DNA of 64,000 bases from Diadophis punctatus similis (GCA_023053685.1 JALIGW010000010.1:14967419-15031418), one strand, 5' to 3'; positions 10,501 to 21,365 are shown, counted from the stretch's first letter. Numbers and translations: made by a program. Notes: a model not told the origin generated them from the letters alone.

Positions 10501-10657
10501 CCCAATCCACTGACAGGCACTCCTCTTCTTCCCCACCCCTTCTGGGTGGTTTTGACCCGGTCCTGACCGGACCAGGTCCCCGGGCGGCGCAGAATCGGGG
10601 CTTTCCCGCAAGAGAGGGGAAAGCTCCATACCGCCGCGGTGCTGGCCACGCCTTCTC
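7562..10657 (-). mobile_element. Short retroelement with one charged-protein ORF, copy 1
   Basis: The direct repeat CCTATTTT at 7554-7561 and 10658-10665 brackets a minus-strand element. It has a GC-rich 5' end (10300-10657), one ORF (9552-9010) and a long AT-rich 3' part ending in A-rich tracts near 7562-7580. The presumed target TTTT/AA fits an L1-type endonuclease. No reverse transcriptase is found. The element at 35738-38101 has the same plan. It may be a non-autonomous partner of L1 or a relative that lost ORF2. Confidence 0.6.
9010..9552 (-). CDS. Charged protein of retroelement copy 1
   Basis: The 180-residue protein starts MEKADYEELVEFMKDLFENF, a likely short amphipathic helix. A long acidic, Asn/Asp-rich middle follows (EEEKKREED, DNDKYP, NGDKDNSYND), and then a basic C-terminal part (NLRGKKRAWGKR). 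I do not recognise a named domain, and it lacks the L1 ORF1 RRM pattern. The copy at 36624-37118 has the same layout: a helix of similar spacing, a charged middle and a basic tail. Its role is unknown; nucleic-acid binding through the basic tail is a guess. Composition bias could inflate the frame length, but the start and intact frame in two copies argue for a real ORF. Confidence 0.5.
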   Translation of the reverse strand: MEKADYEELVEFMKDLFENFKETVFGVSETGKDEVQKGEKLGKSTEEEKKREEDIMNDDENENNFENAMLINDYDNDKYPTEFNSENGDKDNSYNDTRDNDIKNNYVQSEDKDFEIHKIEKRMEKSRYIQIVNLRGKKRAWGKRTFWYKIKIQREENLIGWGWMKYRDKNDSVEKQKGNG

Positions 10658-10665
10658 CCTATTTT

Positions 10666-11108
10666 AAGATGCAAGCCTGAGTTGCTCTAAAAAATGACAG
10701 GAGCACTGAGCCATACTAGGAATTAATTCTTGCTGTAGAGCTGAATGATCCATATAGGTGACATGTTTTGTGGTTTACCATCATGTGTCACTCTTCAGTG
10801 TGGAATCTTAAACATCAAATAGAAAGAATTTCATCTGGGAATGTATACCTAAGAAAATTACTTTTTTTACAGCAGAGGTGTCCACTGACGAGTTAAGAGT
10901 TAAGAGAGGAAAATAAAAATGGATGTTTTAATCATGCATGGTCTGACCTTTCCATATGCATTATGGTGTTGCATACACATAGGAAAGGGATTCATCCAGG
11001 TTATCATTTTGACATTCTTTGATGCTGCAGAAACCTGTTTTATAATACTGAACAAAGTTAGCTTGAGATCTACATTTAAATGGGAAATTACATCATATCC
11101 CCATCATG
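10666..11108. other. Intergenic
   Basis: Nothing recognised. Confidence 0.4.
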
Positions 11109-11116
11109 CTCTATTT

Positions 11117-11812
11117 CAGAGGTGGCCAAACTGTGGCGCATGCACCAAACATGGCGCATTAGATGTTTACAAGTGGCGCATTGCATCCTTGCACCAACTT
11201 ATTTTTTTAAATAGGTGTCATAACTGAATCCATCTTAATATTTTCAACACCAAAGTGATCTCAGTTCAATTCGTACAGCCTTCAGTAATGTTCAACTTCT
11301 CGGTGTCTGAAACGTAGAATGGAACTTGTGAGATGTTACTTTAGGCGGGTTTACAAACGTACGAATATTTTTATCAGTGGTTCCATTGCGCGTTCTTGCT
11401 CAAACGATCGCAAACACCACGCACTAGCAAGACATCATGTGTTTGAAGTCACGTGCGAATGAGCAGCAAGCGTTCGATATGGTCAGTCAGTTCTGAGTGA
11501 GCCATCGTGGCGTGGAAGCAGTGTTTTATTGAGTGTACTAGCGTGGTTTTTGTATTGAGAGTGATTGAAGGACAGAGTCAAGATTAAATATATATTACGT
11601 TTGTCAAATTTTGAAATGGTGTAAATTAATTGAATTGCGTGATTGAGTTATTCCTTTTCCTCCCTTAAGCAAAGCAGATCCTACCCCTATCCCTATTTTA
11701 CAACCCCAAACGTGAAAGTAAGAAGGTAAAAAACGTGCTTGAGTTCTATGGTGCATCTGAACTCGTCTGTGAAAAAATTGGCGCATGGTATGCTTAAGGT
11801 TGACCACCACTG
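11117..11812. mobile_element. hAT-like non-autonomous element
   Basis: The ends CAGAGGTGGCCAAACTG and the inverse of CAGTGGTGGTCAACCTT are imperfect inverted repeats. An exact 8-bp TSD, CTCTATTT, flanks them at 11109-11116 and 11813-11820. TGGCGCAT repeats lie just inside both ends. There is no transposase ORF. Confidence 0.88.
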
Positions 11813-11995
11813 CTCTATTTTATAAATATATAATATACAAATTAGGATGCATACATATAGCTCAGGGTCAATTTCTTTAAGCTTGAAATAATAAGATGAA
11901 TTGAATATATAGTAGTTTATTTTGCTATGTGTGAGGAAGCAACATGTGGTTGATGAGAATACAGTATTGTACAGGCTACACCGAGTGGTTATATA

Positions 11996-13008
11996 CCGTA
12001 TTTTTCGGAGTATAAGACGCATCGAAGTATAAGACGCACCTTAGTTTTGGGGGAGGAAAACAAGGAAAAAAGGCCTCTGCCTCCAAGCAATTTGCCAAAC
12101 AGCAAACAGCACAGATGATATACACTGTTTGCTGTGTATTTCTGTGCATGTGTGCCTGACCCATAGAAATAGCAAAGAATTGGAGAAATGTACATTATGC
12201 CAGAAAGTTTTCTTAAATGTAATCACACTAACTCCTCCCAATTATTTAAATAGATCTACTCCAAGGTAACTAAACTCTAATACTAAACAGGACACTGTTA
12301 CATTTCAGACTATACTTGTACAGAGCTGTTAAAATTAATTAAAATTTCTGGAAGTATACATTATTCTCTATTATTTAAAAGAAGATACAATAGCATTGGG
12401 CCTCTTCAGAGCAAGCATTTATTTTTAAAAAGCTTCTTTATTTTGTTAAGTTGTCTAGATTTACAGGGATCTCCAACCTTGGCAACTTTAAGACTTGTGG
12501 ACTTCAACTCCCAGAATTCCACAGCCAGCAAAGCTAACAAAGCTGGCTGTTGAATTCTGGGAGTTGAAGTCCACAAGTCTTAAAGTTGCCAAGGTTGGAG
12601 ACCCCTGGCTCTAGAACAATAATAAAGCAGTCTTTAAAAAATAAGTCTAATAATTTGAACATTCTACAGACATTTATAGTTATTCACTTACCCCTTTGCA
12701 GCCAGTTCAGCAAAAATAAAAACCTGTGTGTCTAATCTCTCCCAGCTATTTGCCTCTTTGCAGTTAGTTTCACTTTCATTTTTCCACGTAGCAAACCTAA
12801 TCAGCTGTTCGTCGGGAAACTGCTACTGACTTGCTTGGCTTTAAAGGCTCTTCCCTCTTTCCTGCAAGCAGGTAAATTTCTGGAAGACAGAGGCCAAAGG
12901 GTGGGGGTGGCTGGGTGGGTGGGGCTACATTCGGTGTATAAGACGCACCCAAGTTTTCACCCTCTTTTGGGGGGTAAAAAGGTGCATCTTATACTCCAAA
13001 AAATACGG
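11996..13008. mobile_element. TIR element family A (tataagacgc), copy 1
   Basis: The left end is CCGTATTTTTCGGAGTATAAG and the right end its inverse, flanked by TA on both sides. A second GTATAAGACGCACC follows the first at each end (subterminal repeat). The interior is about 1 kb without an ORF and holds a nested MITE at 12461-12608. The superfamily is undetermined; TA flanks would fit a Tc1/mariner-like target, but TA may be part of the TIR. Other copies: 13283-14298, 33561-35049, 23386-24019 and 55507-55976. Confidence 0.85.
12461..12608. mobile_element. Nested palindromic hAT-type MITE in family A copy 1
   Basis: A near-perfect palindrome: CTCCAACCTTGGCAACTT opens and its inverse closes, and CAACTCCCAGAATTC and its inverse lie inside. 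TCTAGA lies on both flanks, matching the NTCTAGAN hAT target pattern. Family A copy 3 shows the unoccupied site, TTGTCTAGAACAATAATAAA. Confidence 0.88.
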
Positions 13009-13139
13009 TATATATTTTACATCAATGTTTCTCAAGCTTGGCAACTTTAATAACGTAGGTGGACTTCAATTCCCAGGACTCTCCAACCAGCATGGCAAAA
13101 ATACCTGTTGAAAACCTTGCTTTGTTTCACTGACTAGAG

Positions 13140-13265
13140 CAAGGCTGTCAAGCTCCCGGCCGGCAGGCCAGATGTGTCACGTGCTGGCCATGCCCACGCC
13201 CATTTTAGCGAAGAGGCCAATACGTCACGTGATGCTGCTGTGACGACATGAGTTTGACACTCCTG
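13140..13265. mobile_element. hAT MITE, family 2 (CAGGGGTGTCAAACTC)
   Basis: The ends CAAGGCTGTCAAGCTC and GAGTTTGACACTCCTG are inverted. The 8-bp TSDs GACTAGAG and GACTAGGA match at 7 of 8 positions. Related copies: 21366-21501, 32427-32766 and 58378-60444. Confidence 0.85.
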
Positions 13266-13282
13266 GACTAGGATACTGTATA

Positions 13283-14298
13283 CCGTATTTTTCGGAGTAT
13301 AAGACGCACCGAAGTATAAGACGCACCTTAGTTTTGGGGGAGGAAAACAAGGGAAAAAGGCCTTTGCCTCCAAGCAATTTGCCAAACAGCAAACAGCAAA
13401 CAGCAGAGATGATATACACTGTTTGCTGTGTATTTCTGTGCATGTGTGCCTGACCCATAGAAATAGCAAAGAATTGGAGAAATGTACATTATGCCAGAAT
13501 GTTTTCTTAAATGTAGTCACACTAACTCTTCCCAATTATTTAAATAGATCTACTCCAAGGTAACTAAACTCTAATACTAAACAGGACACTGTTACATTTC
13601 AGACTATACTTGTACAGAGCTGTTAAAATTAATTAAAATTTCTGGAAGTATACATTATTCTCTATTATTTAAAAGAAGACACAATAGCACTGGGCCTCTT
13701 CAGAGCAAGCATTTATTTTAAAAAGCTTCTTTATTTTGTTAAGTTGTCTAGATTTACAGGGATCTCCAACCTTGGCAACTTTAAGACTTGTGGACTTCAA
13801 CTCCCAGAATTCCACAGCTAGCAAAGCTAACAAAGCTGGCTGTTGAATTCTGGGAGTTGAAGTCCACAAGTCTTAAAGTTGCCAAGGTTGGAGACCCCTG
13901 GCTCTAGAACAATAATAAAGCAGTCTTTAAAAAAATAAGTCTAATAATTTGAACATTCTATAGACATTTATAGTTATTCACTTACCCCCTTCCATCTAGT
14001 TCAGCAAAAAATAAAAACCTGCATGTCTCTCCCAGCTATTTGCCTCTTTGTAGTTAGTTTCACTTTCATTTTCCCACGTGGCAAACCTAATCAGCTGTAG
14101 ATCGGGAAACTGCTACTGACTTGCTTGGCGTTACAGGCTCTTCCCTCTTTCCTGCAAGCAGGTAAATTTCTGGAAGACAGAGGGCAAAGGGTGGGGGTGG
14201 CTGGGTGGGTGGGGCTGCATTCGGTGTATAAGATGCACCCAAGTTTTCACCCTCTTTTGGGGGGTAAAAAGGTGCGTCTTATACTCCGAAAAATACGG
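13283..14298. mobile_element. TIR element family A, copy 2
   Basis: It is nearly identical along its length to copy 1 and has the same nested MITE at the same internal site, but its outside flanks are different. TA borders both ends. It has no ORF. Confidence 0.85.
13754..13901. mobile_element. Nested palindromic MITE in family A copy 2
   Basis: Same element, position and TCTAGA flanks as the one at 12461-12608. Confidence 0.88.
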
Positions 14299-14300
14299 TA

Positions 14301-14705
14301 GTTAAGGGTTTCCAGTAATCAGCATTGCATTTATATTATAATAGAAATAAATGAGCAAATATATATTAATATAATGGTACAGTTTCCAAGGAACCTTTAT
14401 TTATAATAGCCTTAAGGATATTAAAACTGCTGAGAAGTATTTTTACAATCAGCATGTTTCTAAAATGAGGCAATTGTTTTATAAAAGGTGGGTAATAAAG
14501 CTTTATTTTAGAGTCCCAATATAATTCACTTATAGGCATTACTAGCTGCAAGTAATACATATTGGATAAATGATTTCATGAAATTAATGTATGCATATAT
14601 TGAGGGCCAGTATCAACATCTGGAGTCCTTGAGCAATTGATAGATTCCCAGGGCTCTAGCAACACACTCGTGTTCCCCACTCTTCTGGGGATCCCTTAAA
14701 TATTA
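14301..14705. other. Intergenic, AT-rich
   Basis: Nothing recognised. Confidence 0.4.
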
Positions 14706-14710
14706 TTTAA

Positions 14711-14947
14711 GAGCCGTGGTGGCGCAGTAGTTAGAATGCAGTACTGCAGGCTACTTCTGCTGACTGCCAGCTGCCGGCAGTTGGGCAGTTCGAGTCTCAT
14801 GGGCTCAAGGTTGACTCAGCCTTCCATCCTTCCGAGGTCGGTAAAATGAGGACCCAGATTGTTGGGGGCAATATGCTGACACTGTAAATCGCTTAGAGGG
14901 GGCTGTAAAGCACTAGGAAGCAGTATATAAGTCCAAGTTGTTGTTTT
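14711..14947 (+). mobile_element. tRNA-derived SINE (Sauria type)
   Basis: It begins GAGCCGTGGTGGCGCAG with an A-box-like TGGCGCAGTAGTTAGAA and a B-box-like CAGTTCGAGTC. The SINE body TTGACTCAGCCTTCCATCC follows, then CCGAGGTCGGTAAAATGAGG, ending in a short TTG-rich tail. This is the common squamate SINE. TTTAAGA at both ends may be the TSD. It would be read by RNA polymerase III. Confidence 0.9.
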
Positions 14948-16129
14948 TAAGATGGCGACAGCAGCTGCATGTGTTTGTAGATGGTGCTCCAAAGTGTTGT
15001 GCAAAGAGGGTTTTGGAAAGTTTGGAATGTAGAGATTGGTATGTGGAAGTGGAGGAGTGTGTAGAGAAAGGCAAGAGGGAGACAAGCTTGATAAGCTAAC
15101 TGAGAGGCTGGAGATTTGTTGAAGAAACGGAGAGGTGAAGAAACAGAAAGGCCAAGAGCTGGAAGAGTGGAGAGGTCAGAAAGGGGCAGTTGGAAGGTGA
15201 GACGGAGAGATGGAGCAGAGGAGGTGGATGATTTACGATTGTGTGGCTTCCCTGGTCTCCCCCTGGACTTCCCCTGGATCTCTTTGAACAGTCTTTAATG
15301 TGCAGTAATCAGCTGAAGCTAAATCCTGGTCTGAGAGCCCAAGTGCCAGCAGCTGCAGCTCTGAATGTTGGCATGGATCTTCTGATGGAGGCACAGCTGA
15401 CAGAAGAAACAAGCTTCACTGGCCTTTGTTGGCAGCTGGGCCTACTCATGTGGTTAATAACACTGTGGAGAGTGGCAGGCTGCCTTTGGGATTTTTTGAG
15501 GTTTAACTGGTGAGTGGGAGCTTGGAACTGTGTGAACTTCAGGAGAGATTGTAGAACTACACAGCTGCTACAATTTCCAGTGCAGCATAGCAGGCCTTCT
15601 GGCTACTTTTTTGGCTACCTTCTGCAATCTTGCTTCTGCAATCTTCTGACTGTTCTGTAATTGGGCCTGGGAAGGCTGCTTGGGGGCTGGAAGGGAAAGT
15701 TGGGTGAGAGGCAAGTGTGTTGGTCCCTTCCCCCTGGGTGAGAGCTGGGGGGGGAGGAGTGGCTCCCTGGTGGGTGGGAGTGACTGGGCAGGGTGCCATT
15801 TGTGCATTGAGTTGATGTACTCTGAGTGTGTTGGGAGATAAGGGGGTGCTTGACGTGACCCCTCTGCAGCAATGAGGACGGTGTGGTGTGAGTTTGAGGG
15901 CGTTGAGAGCAAGTGCTACAGTGCCTGTAAGGCTCACCTTGCCCCCAACAGTTTTTCAGTGGGAGGAGGTTTCCCCCTTTTTAAGGAAGAGTGTTGGGGA
16001 TGGGGGATGGAAGGGTTCTCAGGGAAGGCAGAGGAGGGTGACATATTTCAATGGTGTCGTGTAACGAGAGATATGGGAGGAAAGGGGGGGCTGGCATGGG
16101 AACATGACCTTGGTGTTTAGTACCAGTCT

Positions 16130-16350
16130 CGTGTGCATAAAACGCACTTCTGGTTTGCCCGTTTTGCTGTTTTTTGCATTCCGGGGCTTCAGGAAGCTTC
16201 CCTGAACCCTCCGGAATGCAAAAAACAGCTCACCGGCAAACCGGAAGTGCGTTTTTCCGCACTTCCGGTTTGCCGGTGGGCAACGCTCGCGTGCCCTCTG
16301 CTATGGCTCCGCGTGCCACCTGTGGCACGCGTGCCATAAGTTCGCCATCA
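16130..16350. mobile_element. Partial hAT MITE, family 1
   Basis: The right end, GTGGCACGCGTGCCATAAG followed by TTCGCCATCAC, matches the family at 4104-4537. The left part holds an inverted repeat of TTTTGCATTCCGG and of GCACTTCCGGTTTGCC. The left terminus is not found. Confidence 0.65.
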
Positions 16351-16353
16351 CGG

Positions 16354-16790
16354 CTTTAGGAGAAACTGAGGTTTTCTAAGGACCCTGCAAAGTTCTGGGC
16401 TGCTCTTTATCCCCCCCAGCCTTTAGGAGAAACTGAGGTTTTCTAAGGACCCTGCAAAGTTGCTGGGCTGCTCTTTATCCCCCCCCCACAGCCTTTAGGA
16501 GAAACGCTGGCCGGGGAGGGGGGATTCTAAGGACCCTGCAAAGTTGCTGGGCTGCTCTTTATCCCCCCCAGAGCCTTTAGGAGAAACGCTGGCTGGGGAG
16601 GGGGGATTCTAAGGACCCTGCAAAGTTCTGGGCTGCTCTTTATCCACCCCCCACAGCCTTTAGGAGAAACGCTGGCTGGGGAGAGGAGGTTTTCTAAGGA
16701 CCCTGCAAAGTTGCTGGGCTGCTCTTTACCCCTCCCCTCCCCAGAGCCTTTAGGAGAAACGCTGGCTGGGGAGGGGGGTTACTTACCTCG
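16354..16790. repeat. Six-unit tandem array
   Basis: Units of about 66-90 bp start CTTTAGGAGAAAC at 16354, 16421, 16493, 16574, 16658 and 16748. They include GACCCTGCAAAGTT and GGGCTGCTCTTTA and vary in length through poly-C runs. Confidence 0.9.
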
Positions 16791-17032
16791 CTGCCAGTTC
16801 GCTTCCTCCTGCACCTATGGCAAAAAACAAAGCCAAAAAACATGGCGACCTCATGCACAGTGCCGTCGGCTTCTGCACATGCTCAGAAGGAAATTTAAAA
16901 AAATTTTTAAAAAAATTTAAAAAAAAAGATGGCGGCACCTAGGGACTGACACCGGCACGATGACGTCACCAGCCAATCGCTACCGGTGCAGTAGAGTGGA
17001 CCGCACCAGTAGGAACCCACTACTGGTCTTAG
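16791..17032. mobile_element. End of a CAGTGGTGGGTTCC-type TIR element
   Basis: The end GGAACCCACTACTG with upstream ACCGCACCAG and TGACGTCACCAGC matches the right end of the element at 30825-31349. The tandem array to its left may be internal to the same element. The other terminus was not found. Confidence 0.6.
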
Positions 17033-17078
17033 GCTGCTGCTTTTAAATGTCAGATCAACCTGCAATAAGGCTAGTCTT

Positions 17079-18250
17079 TTTTATTTATTTATTTATTTAT
17101 TCAAAAAGTTTTATTAGTACAAAGTACAAACATTTTTCTCTTTTCACCCCCCCCTTCCCCCCAAACCCCTCCCCTCCCCCCTCCTCCCCCCCCTGACTTC
17201 CCAGAAAAAGCACAGGGTATAGTATTCAATAAGCATAAAGTTAAAATATACTAACAGATTATTAATTTCAAAATTTCTCTAGTTCTTTAACTCGTTATTC
17301 AAAACCTTTTAAACATAATCTAAAAGTTAAAAATATATCATTATTAAACTATTTATATCTTCTTGATCTGATACTTTTTTTGAATATAATCAGTCCATCT
17401 ACTCCATTCCAATATCTCTCTCTCGTTTGAATGATCTTTAAGATATGAGGAAATTTTTGCCATTTCAGCCAGATGTACAACTTTTAATGTCCATTCCTTG
17501 ATAGTAGGTATATCTTCCTTCTTCCAGTACTGGAACCTGGCAGCTGTTATTAGATTCAAAACCAATGTAGTCTCTATTACAGTACAATCCATAATTATTC
17601 CCAGCAAAAAAAACTTTTCTTTAAGATGTTTTGAATAATCCACCATATTTTAATCCAAAAAGCCTTAATTTTTTTGCAAGTCCACCATATGTGAAAGTAG
17701 CATCTTCGCATTCACATCTCCAACATTTAGGTTGTAAATTTGGATACATACGAGCTAGTTTTTTTGGATCTAAATGCCATCTATAAACCATTTTGTAGAA
17801 GTTTTCTCTTAAATTTTGGGCTTGTGTAAATTTTACATTTCTAATCCATATCTTTTCCCAAGTTTCCATCATTATAGGTTCTCCAATATTTTGAGCCCAT
17901 TTTATCATACAATCCTTAACTAGCTCTGTTTCTAATTCCACTAACACATTATACAATCTCTTTATATGCATTGGACCTTTATTTTTTATTTGAATTATCA
18001 AATTATCATCTTGCTGCAAAATACCAGTTTTTTTATCTTCTTTCCATCTAGCCTGCAGCTGCCCATATTGAAACCAAGTTCTAATTATTCCTTCTTGTCC
18101 TAGTTGCTCCATAGATTTTAAATGTAATCTAATTCCTTCTTCATAAAGAAATTCTTTATATATAATTTTATCTTGCTTTTGTTCCACATTTATGTTTTCT
18201 ATCGCGTGTCTGGGTACTGTCCATATAGGTAACTTATCATTTAATTTACA
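17079..18250 (-). pseudogene. 5'-truncated L1, C-terminal ORF2 and 3' tail
   Basis: A 16-bp TSD, CAATAAGGCTAGTCTT, lies at 17063-17078 and 18251-18266. The minus strand reads the L1 ORF2 C-terminus: WEKIWIRNVKFTQAQNLREN, FYKMVYRWHLDPKKLARMY and LQPKCWRCECEDATF. These resemble the full-length L1 at 41798-48496. The frame breaks near 17640. The 3' end is an A-rich tail, seen as TTTATTTATT on the plus strand. It inserted into the CR1/L2 LINE and interrupts its endonuclease. It is a typical dead-on-arrival L1. Confidence 0.9.
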
Positions 18251-18679
18251 CAATAAGGCTAGTCTTATTGCTGATTTGATCCTTGAAGAAAAGGCTGATC
18301 TGGCTTGTATAACCGAGACCTGGCTGGGCCCAGAGGGAGGTGTTCCCCTCGTAGAAATGTGCCCAGTGGGTTATCGAGCATGGTACCAGTCTAGACCTCA
18401 GGGCCAGGGAGGGTGTGTGGCTGTTGTTATCAGAGAATCTCTAGTAGCCTCCAGGGGTACTGCTCCACAAGTGCCCAGCTGTGAGACCCTTTTTCTTAGA
18501 TTGGGTTCAAGGGATAAGGTGGGATTGCTTCTGCTATACCAGCCTCCCTGCTGCGTGGCAGCTTCCCTACCTGGGCTCCTGGACCTCACCACAGGGCTAG
18601 CAGTGGAATTCCCCAGGCTTATAGTTCTGGAGGATTTCAACCTGCAATTAAGGGGTGTGCATAAGCGCATCACTGTGCC

Positions 18680-18795
18680 TACCGTCCCTGTCCTACTGTC
18701 CTATTGTCCTCTTTTATCGTTACTTTTTACTTATGTTTATACAAACTACTACTATCCTATACATGTTTGACAAATAAATAAATAAAATAAAATAA
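18680..18795 (+). repeat. Short LINE/SINE 3' tail fragment
   Basis: TGTCCTATTGTCCTC and CTACTACTATCCTATAC are followed by a run of (AATA)n-like repeats. It interrupts the LINE frame between FNLQL and the next block, so it is an insertion. The family is not identified. Confidence 0.5.
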
Positions 18796-20221
18796 ATAAA
18801 TTCCTGGGGGCGGGAGCAGAGGTAGCCCGAGATTTCATGGAAACCATGACTTCCATGGGCCTATCCCAGGTCATCCAGGGCCCGACTAGGAATAGTGCTC
18901 ACACACCCGATTTGGTGTTCTTGTCAGAGCAGTGCCTATGTGATCTGGAATTGGTGGACCTGTCCTTGGTCCCCTTCTCATGTCAGATCAGTCTGGTGGC
19001 AATGAGTTTCTCAAGAGCTGAAACCCCCCCCCCCGTGCAGGGAGGCAGGATCTATTAGATTGGTCTGCCCCCATTGACTGATGGACCCAGATGGGTTCCA
19101 GAAGGAGCTGGGGGTTATAACTGCAGATCTGCTGTGCAGTCCAGGCGAGCTCTTAGTCACTGTTTGGAATCGGAAGGTGACTGAGGCTTTGGATAGGATT
19201 GCACCCATTCGAAACTCTCCTTACCCGTAGACCTCTCTGCCCTCCATGGTATACAGAGGAACTGAGGGGGATGAAACGCATGAGGAGACATCTAGAGCGC
19301 CACTGGTGGAAGACAAGGGATGAACTTGATCGAACACGGGTAAGAGCTGCTATTAAGGCCTACCTCGTGGTGATTCGTGTGGCAAAGTGTAAATACATCT
19401 CCACTCTAATTGTGTCTGTAAATTGCCCAGCGACCTTCTTTAAGGTGATCTGCCTCCTCCTGGGGAAGGAGGAGATTGAGGTCCACCTGAAGGGGCATGC
19501 TGAGGAATTTGCGGATTTTCTGGAAGACAAAATCGCTCAACTTCGTTCCCAGTTAGATGCCAGTGTGGTTGCTGGTCCGGTGGAAGCCCCTGAGGCAGGT
19601 TCTTGCCCTGTTATCTGGGAACAGTTTGACCCTGCTGCTCCTGAGGAAGTGGACATAATCCTAGGGAGTATGCGCGCAAGGACCTGTGTTTTAGACCCAT
19701 GTCCCTCCTGGCTTGTGAAAGCTTCCTGGGAGATGACAGGCAGGTGGACTCTGGCGGTGATTAATGTTTCCCTACGGGAGGGGATAGTGCCCCAGCACTT
19801 TAAGGAGGCTGTGGTCCACCCTCTTCTTAAAAAACCATCACTGGATTCCACCCTGTTGGATAATTTCTGACCTATCTCCAATCTTCCCTTTTTGGGGAAG
19901 GTTGTTATCTCGACCCCTACCAGTCAGGATTCAGGCCTGGATTTGGGACAGAAATGGCATTGGTCACGCTTTTGGATGAACTTTGGTGGGAGTGGGATGG
20001 GGTTAGTGCATCCATACTTGCTCTACTCGACCTCTCGGCGGCTTTCGATACCATCAACCATGGTATTCTCCTGGAACAGCTTTGGGGGATGGGAGTGGGA
20101 GGCCTTGTGCTGTCCTGGTTCACTTCCTTCCTTTGCGGTCACTCTCAGTCAGTGTTGATAGGAGGGGAGAGATCCAGCCCTTGCCCACTGCTTTGCGGGG
20201 TTCCGCAGGGCTCGGTACAGT

Positions 20222-20538
20222 TGTAAGGTCTTGCCTCTCCAAATCTTCGCAAGAAAGCAGGACTCTTGAAACTGAAGTTGTTCCAAAAGGAACTTTTATT
20301 GAAAGGCTTGTGATAGCAAGAGGTCTAGGCAGGAACTAAATCTTCCCACTTACAAAACAGCAATTTAAAGAAGTGCAAACAAAACCCCTCCCACAGTACA
20401 GCAATGCAGGAAACAGAAACTCCATATAGAGATCTCTCCAAGCAGGAAATAGAAACAGAAACCTCATATAGAGATCCCTCCAATCCTTCCCTCCCACCAG
20501 AATGCCAGTGTCCCAGTAGAAATATATGGGACCTGACA
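20222..20538 (-). repeat. Gypsy 3' LTR
   Basis: On the minus strand it starts TGTCAGGTCCC directly after the polypurine tract and ends CCTTACA, giving the TG...CA form. The partner LTR is absent. Confidence 0.75.
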
Positions 20539-20665
20539 TGCTGCCCCTCTAGAAAAATGGGAAATCACATGAAAGAAAAGAAAAAGAGGGAAGGGGAGAC
20601 AAAGAAAACAAAATAAGCAAGGTTTGTCAGGGTACAATTGATGAAATATACGTATTAATTTAGGG

Positions 20666-20993
20666 CAGGGGTGAAATCCAGCAGGTTCTTACAGGTTCTG
20701 GAGAACCGGTAGTGGAAATTTTGAGTAGTTCGGAGTACCGGTAGCGGAAATTTTGAGTAGTTTGGAGAACTGGCAAATACCACCTCTGCAGGGGCGGGTT
20801 CCTAATTTTTTTACTACCACTCCGTGGGTGTGGCTTATTTTGTGGGTGTGGCTTGCCAGCCATGTCACTGGGTGGGCATGGCTTCTCGGACTGCTGAAGG
20901 GAGGGGAACTAAGATAGGTCCTGCCGCCCATTCCCCCTCCCCTCAGCAGCTCGAGAAGCCTCGAACGTGCAAAAATGCCTAGGATTTTTACCA
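20666..20993. mobile_element. TIR element fragment inside gypsy
   Basis: The left end CAGGGGTGAAATCCAGCAGG is followed by sequence shared with the element at 30825-31349 (GGGCGGGTTCCTAATTTTTT, CTTCTCGGACTGCTGAAGGG). The right terminus is not clear. Confidence 0.65.
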
Positions 20994-21365
20994 CCAGGTT
21001 AATAGTGCCCAACGAACTGCAAAAGGCTTTTTCTCCCAACTGTCCACCTTTGTTCAGTGTGAGTTTTCTGGAGGTGTAGGTACATGCCTCCACGAATAGC
21101 CTGAGTTTCTCAAATGCTCCTTGGCAGTCCACAGTCCACTCTAGCAGCTGGCTGGATTGTGGTTTGGCCCCCCCTTTCCCTGTTTTTAACAGTTTGGTGA
21201 TGGGTAGGGCTGATTTGGCGAAAGAGATGTACTGCCGGTAGAAGTTTGCAAAATCCCAAAAGCTCTGCAGTTATTTGCGGGTTCAAGAGGGTTGCCACTC
21301 CAGGATGGCTTTGACTTTTCCTGGGTCCATTTCTACCCCCTTGCTCGACACTCAATAGCCTAGGT

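Larger units (their letters stand above)
14948..20221 (+). pseudogene. Broken CR1/L2-type LINE, interrupted by several insertions
   Basis: An AAGATGGCGACAGC start suggests the 5' end near 14948. The polymerase frame becomes recognisable at about 17035: LLLLNVRS is interrupted by a truncated L1, and then NKASLIADLILEEKADLACI and TETWL give the endonuclease. It continues through LVFLSEQCLCDLELVDLSLV (18900s), an RT segment near 19600-19870 (ARTCVLDPCPSWLVKAS) and ALLDLSAAFDTINHGIL with GVPQGS at 20025-20215. A gypsy element then cuts it off. Several frameshifts and stops are present, so it is dead. Insertions inside it: a hAT remnant plus tandem array (about 16130-17032), the L1 (17079-18250), a short LINE tail (about 18680-18795) and the gypsy element. 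Confidence 0.75.

Noticed and set aside
11996..14298. Segmental tandem duplication of a 1.3-kb block
   Set aside because: Similarity stops exactly at the TIR ends, and the 270 bp between the copies has no counterpart on the far side.
14711..14800. A tRNA gene suggested by A- and B-box-like sequence
   Set aside because: The head is followed by a SINE body and tail, and the same unit recurs at 33675 and 52769. No tRNA cloverleaf with a proper acceptor stem is present.
16354..16790. CRISPR-like array
   Set aside because: The units are contiguous with no unique spacers, and the genome is vertebrate.
18192..18770. 192-codon plus-strand ORF as an intact protein
   Set aside because: It starts inside the antisense of the L1 insertion. 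Only the part after 18251 is the endonuclease of the broken LINE, and it ends in an inserted LINE tail.
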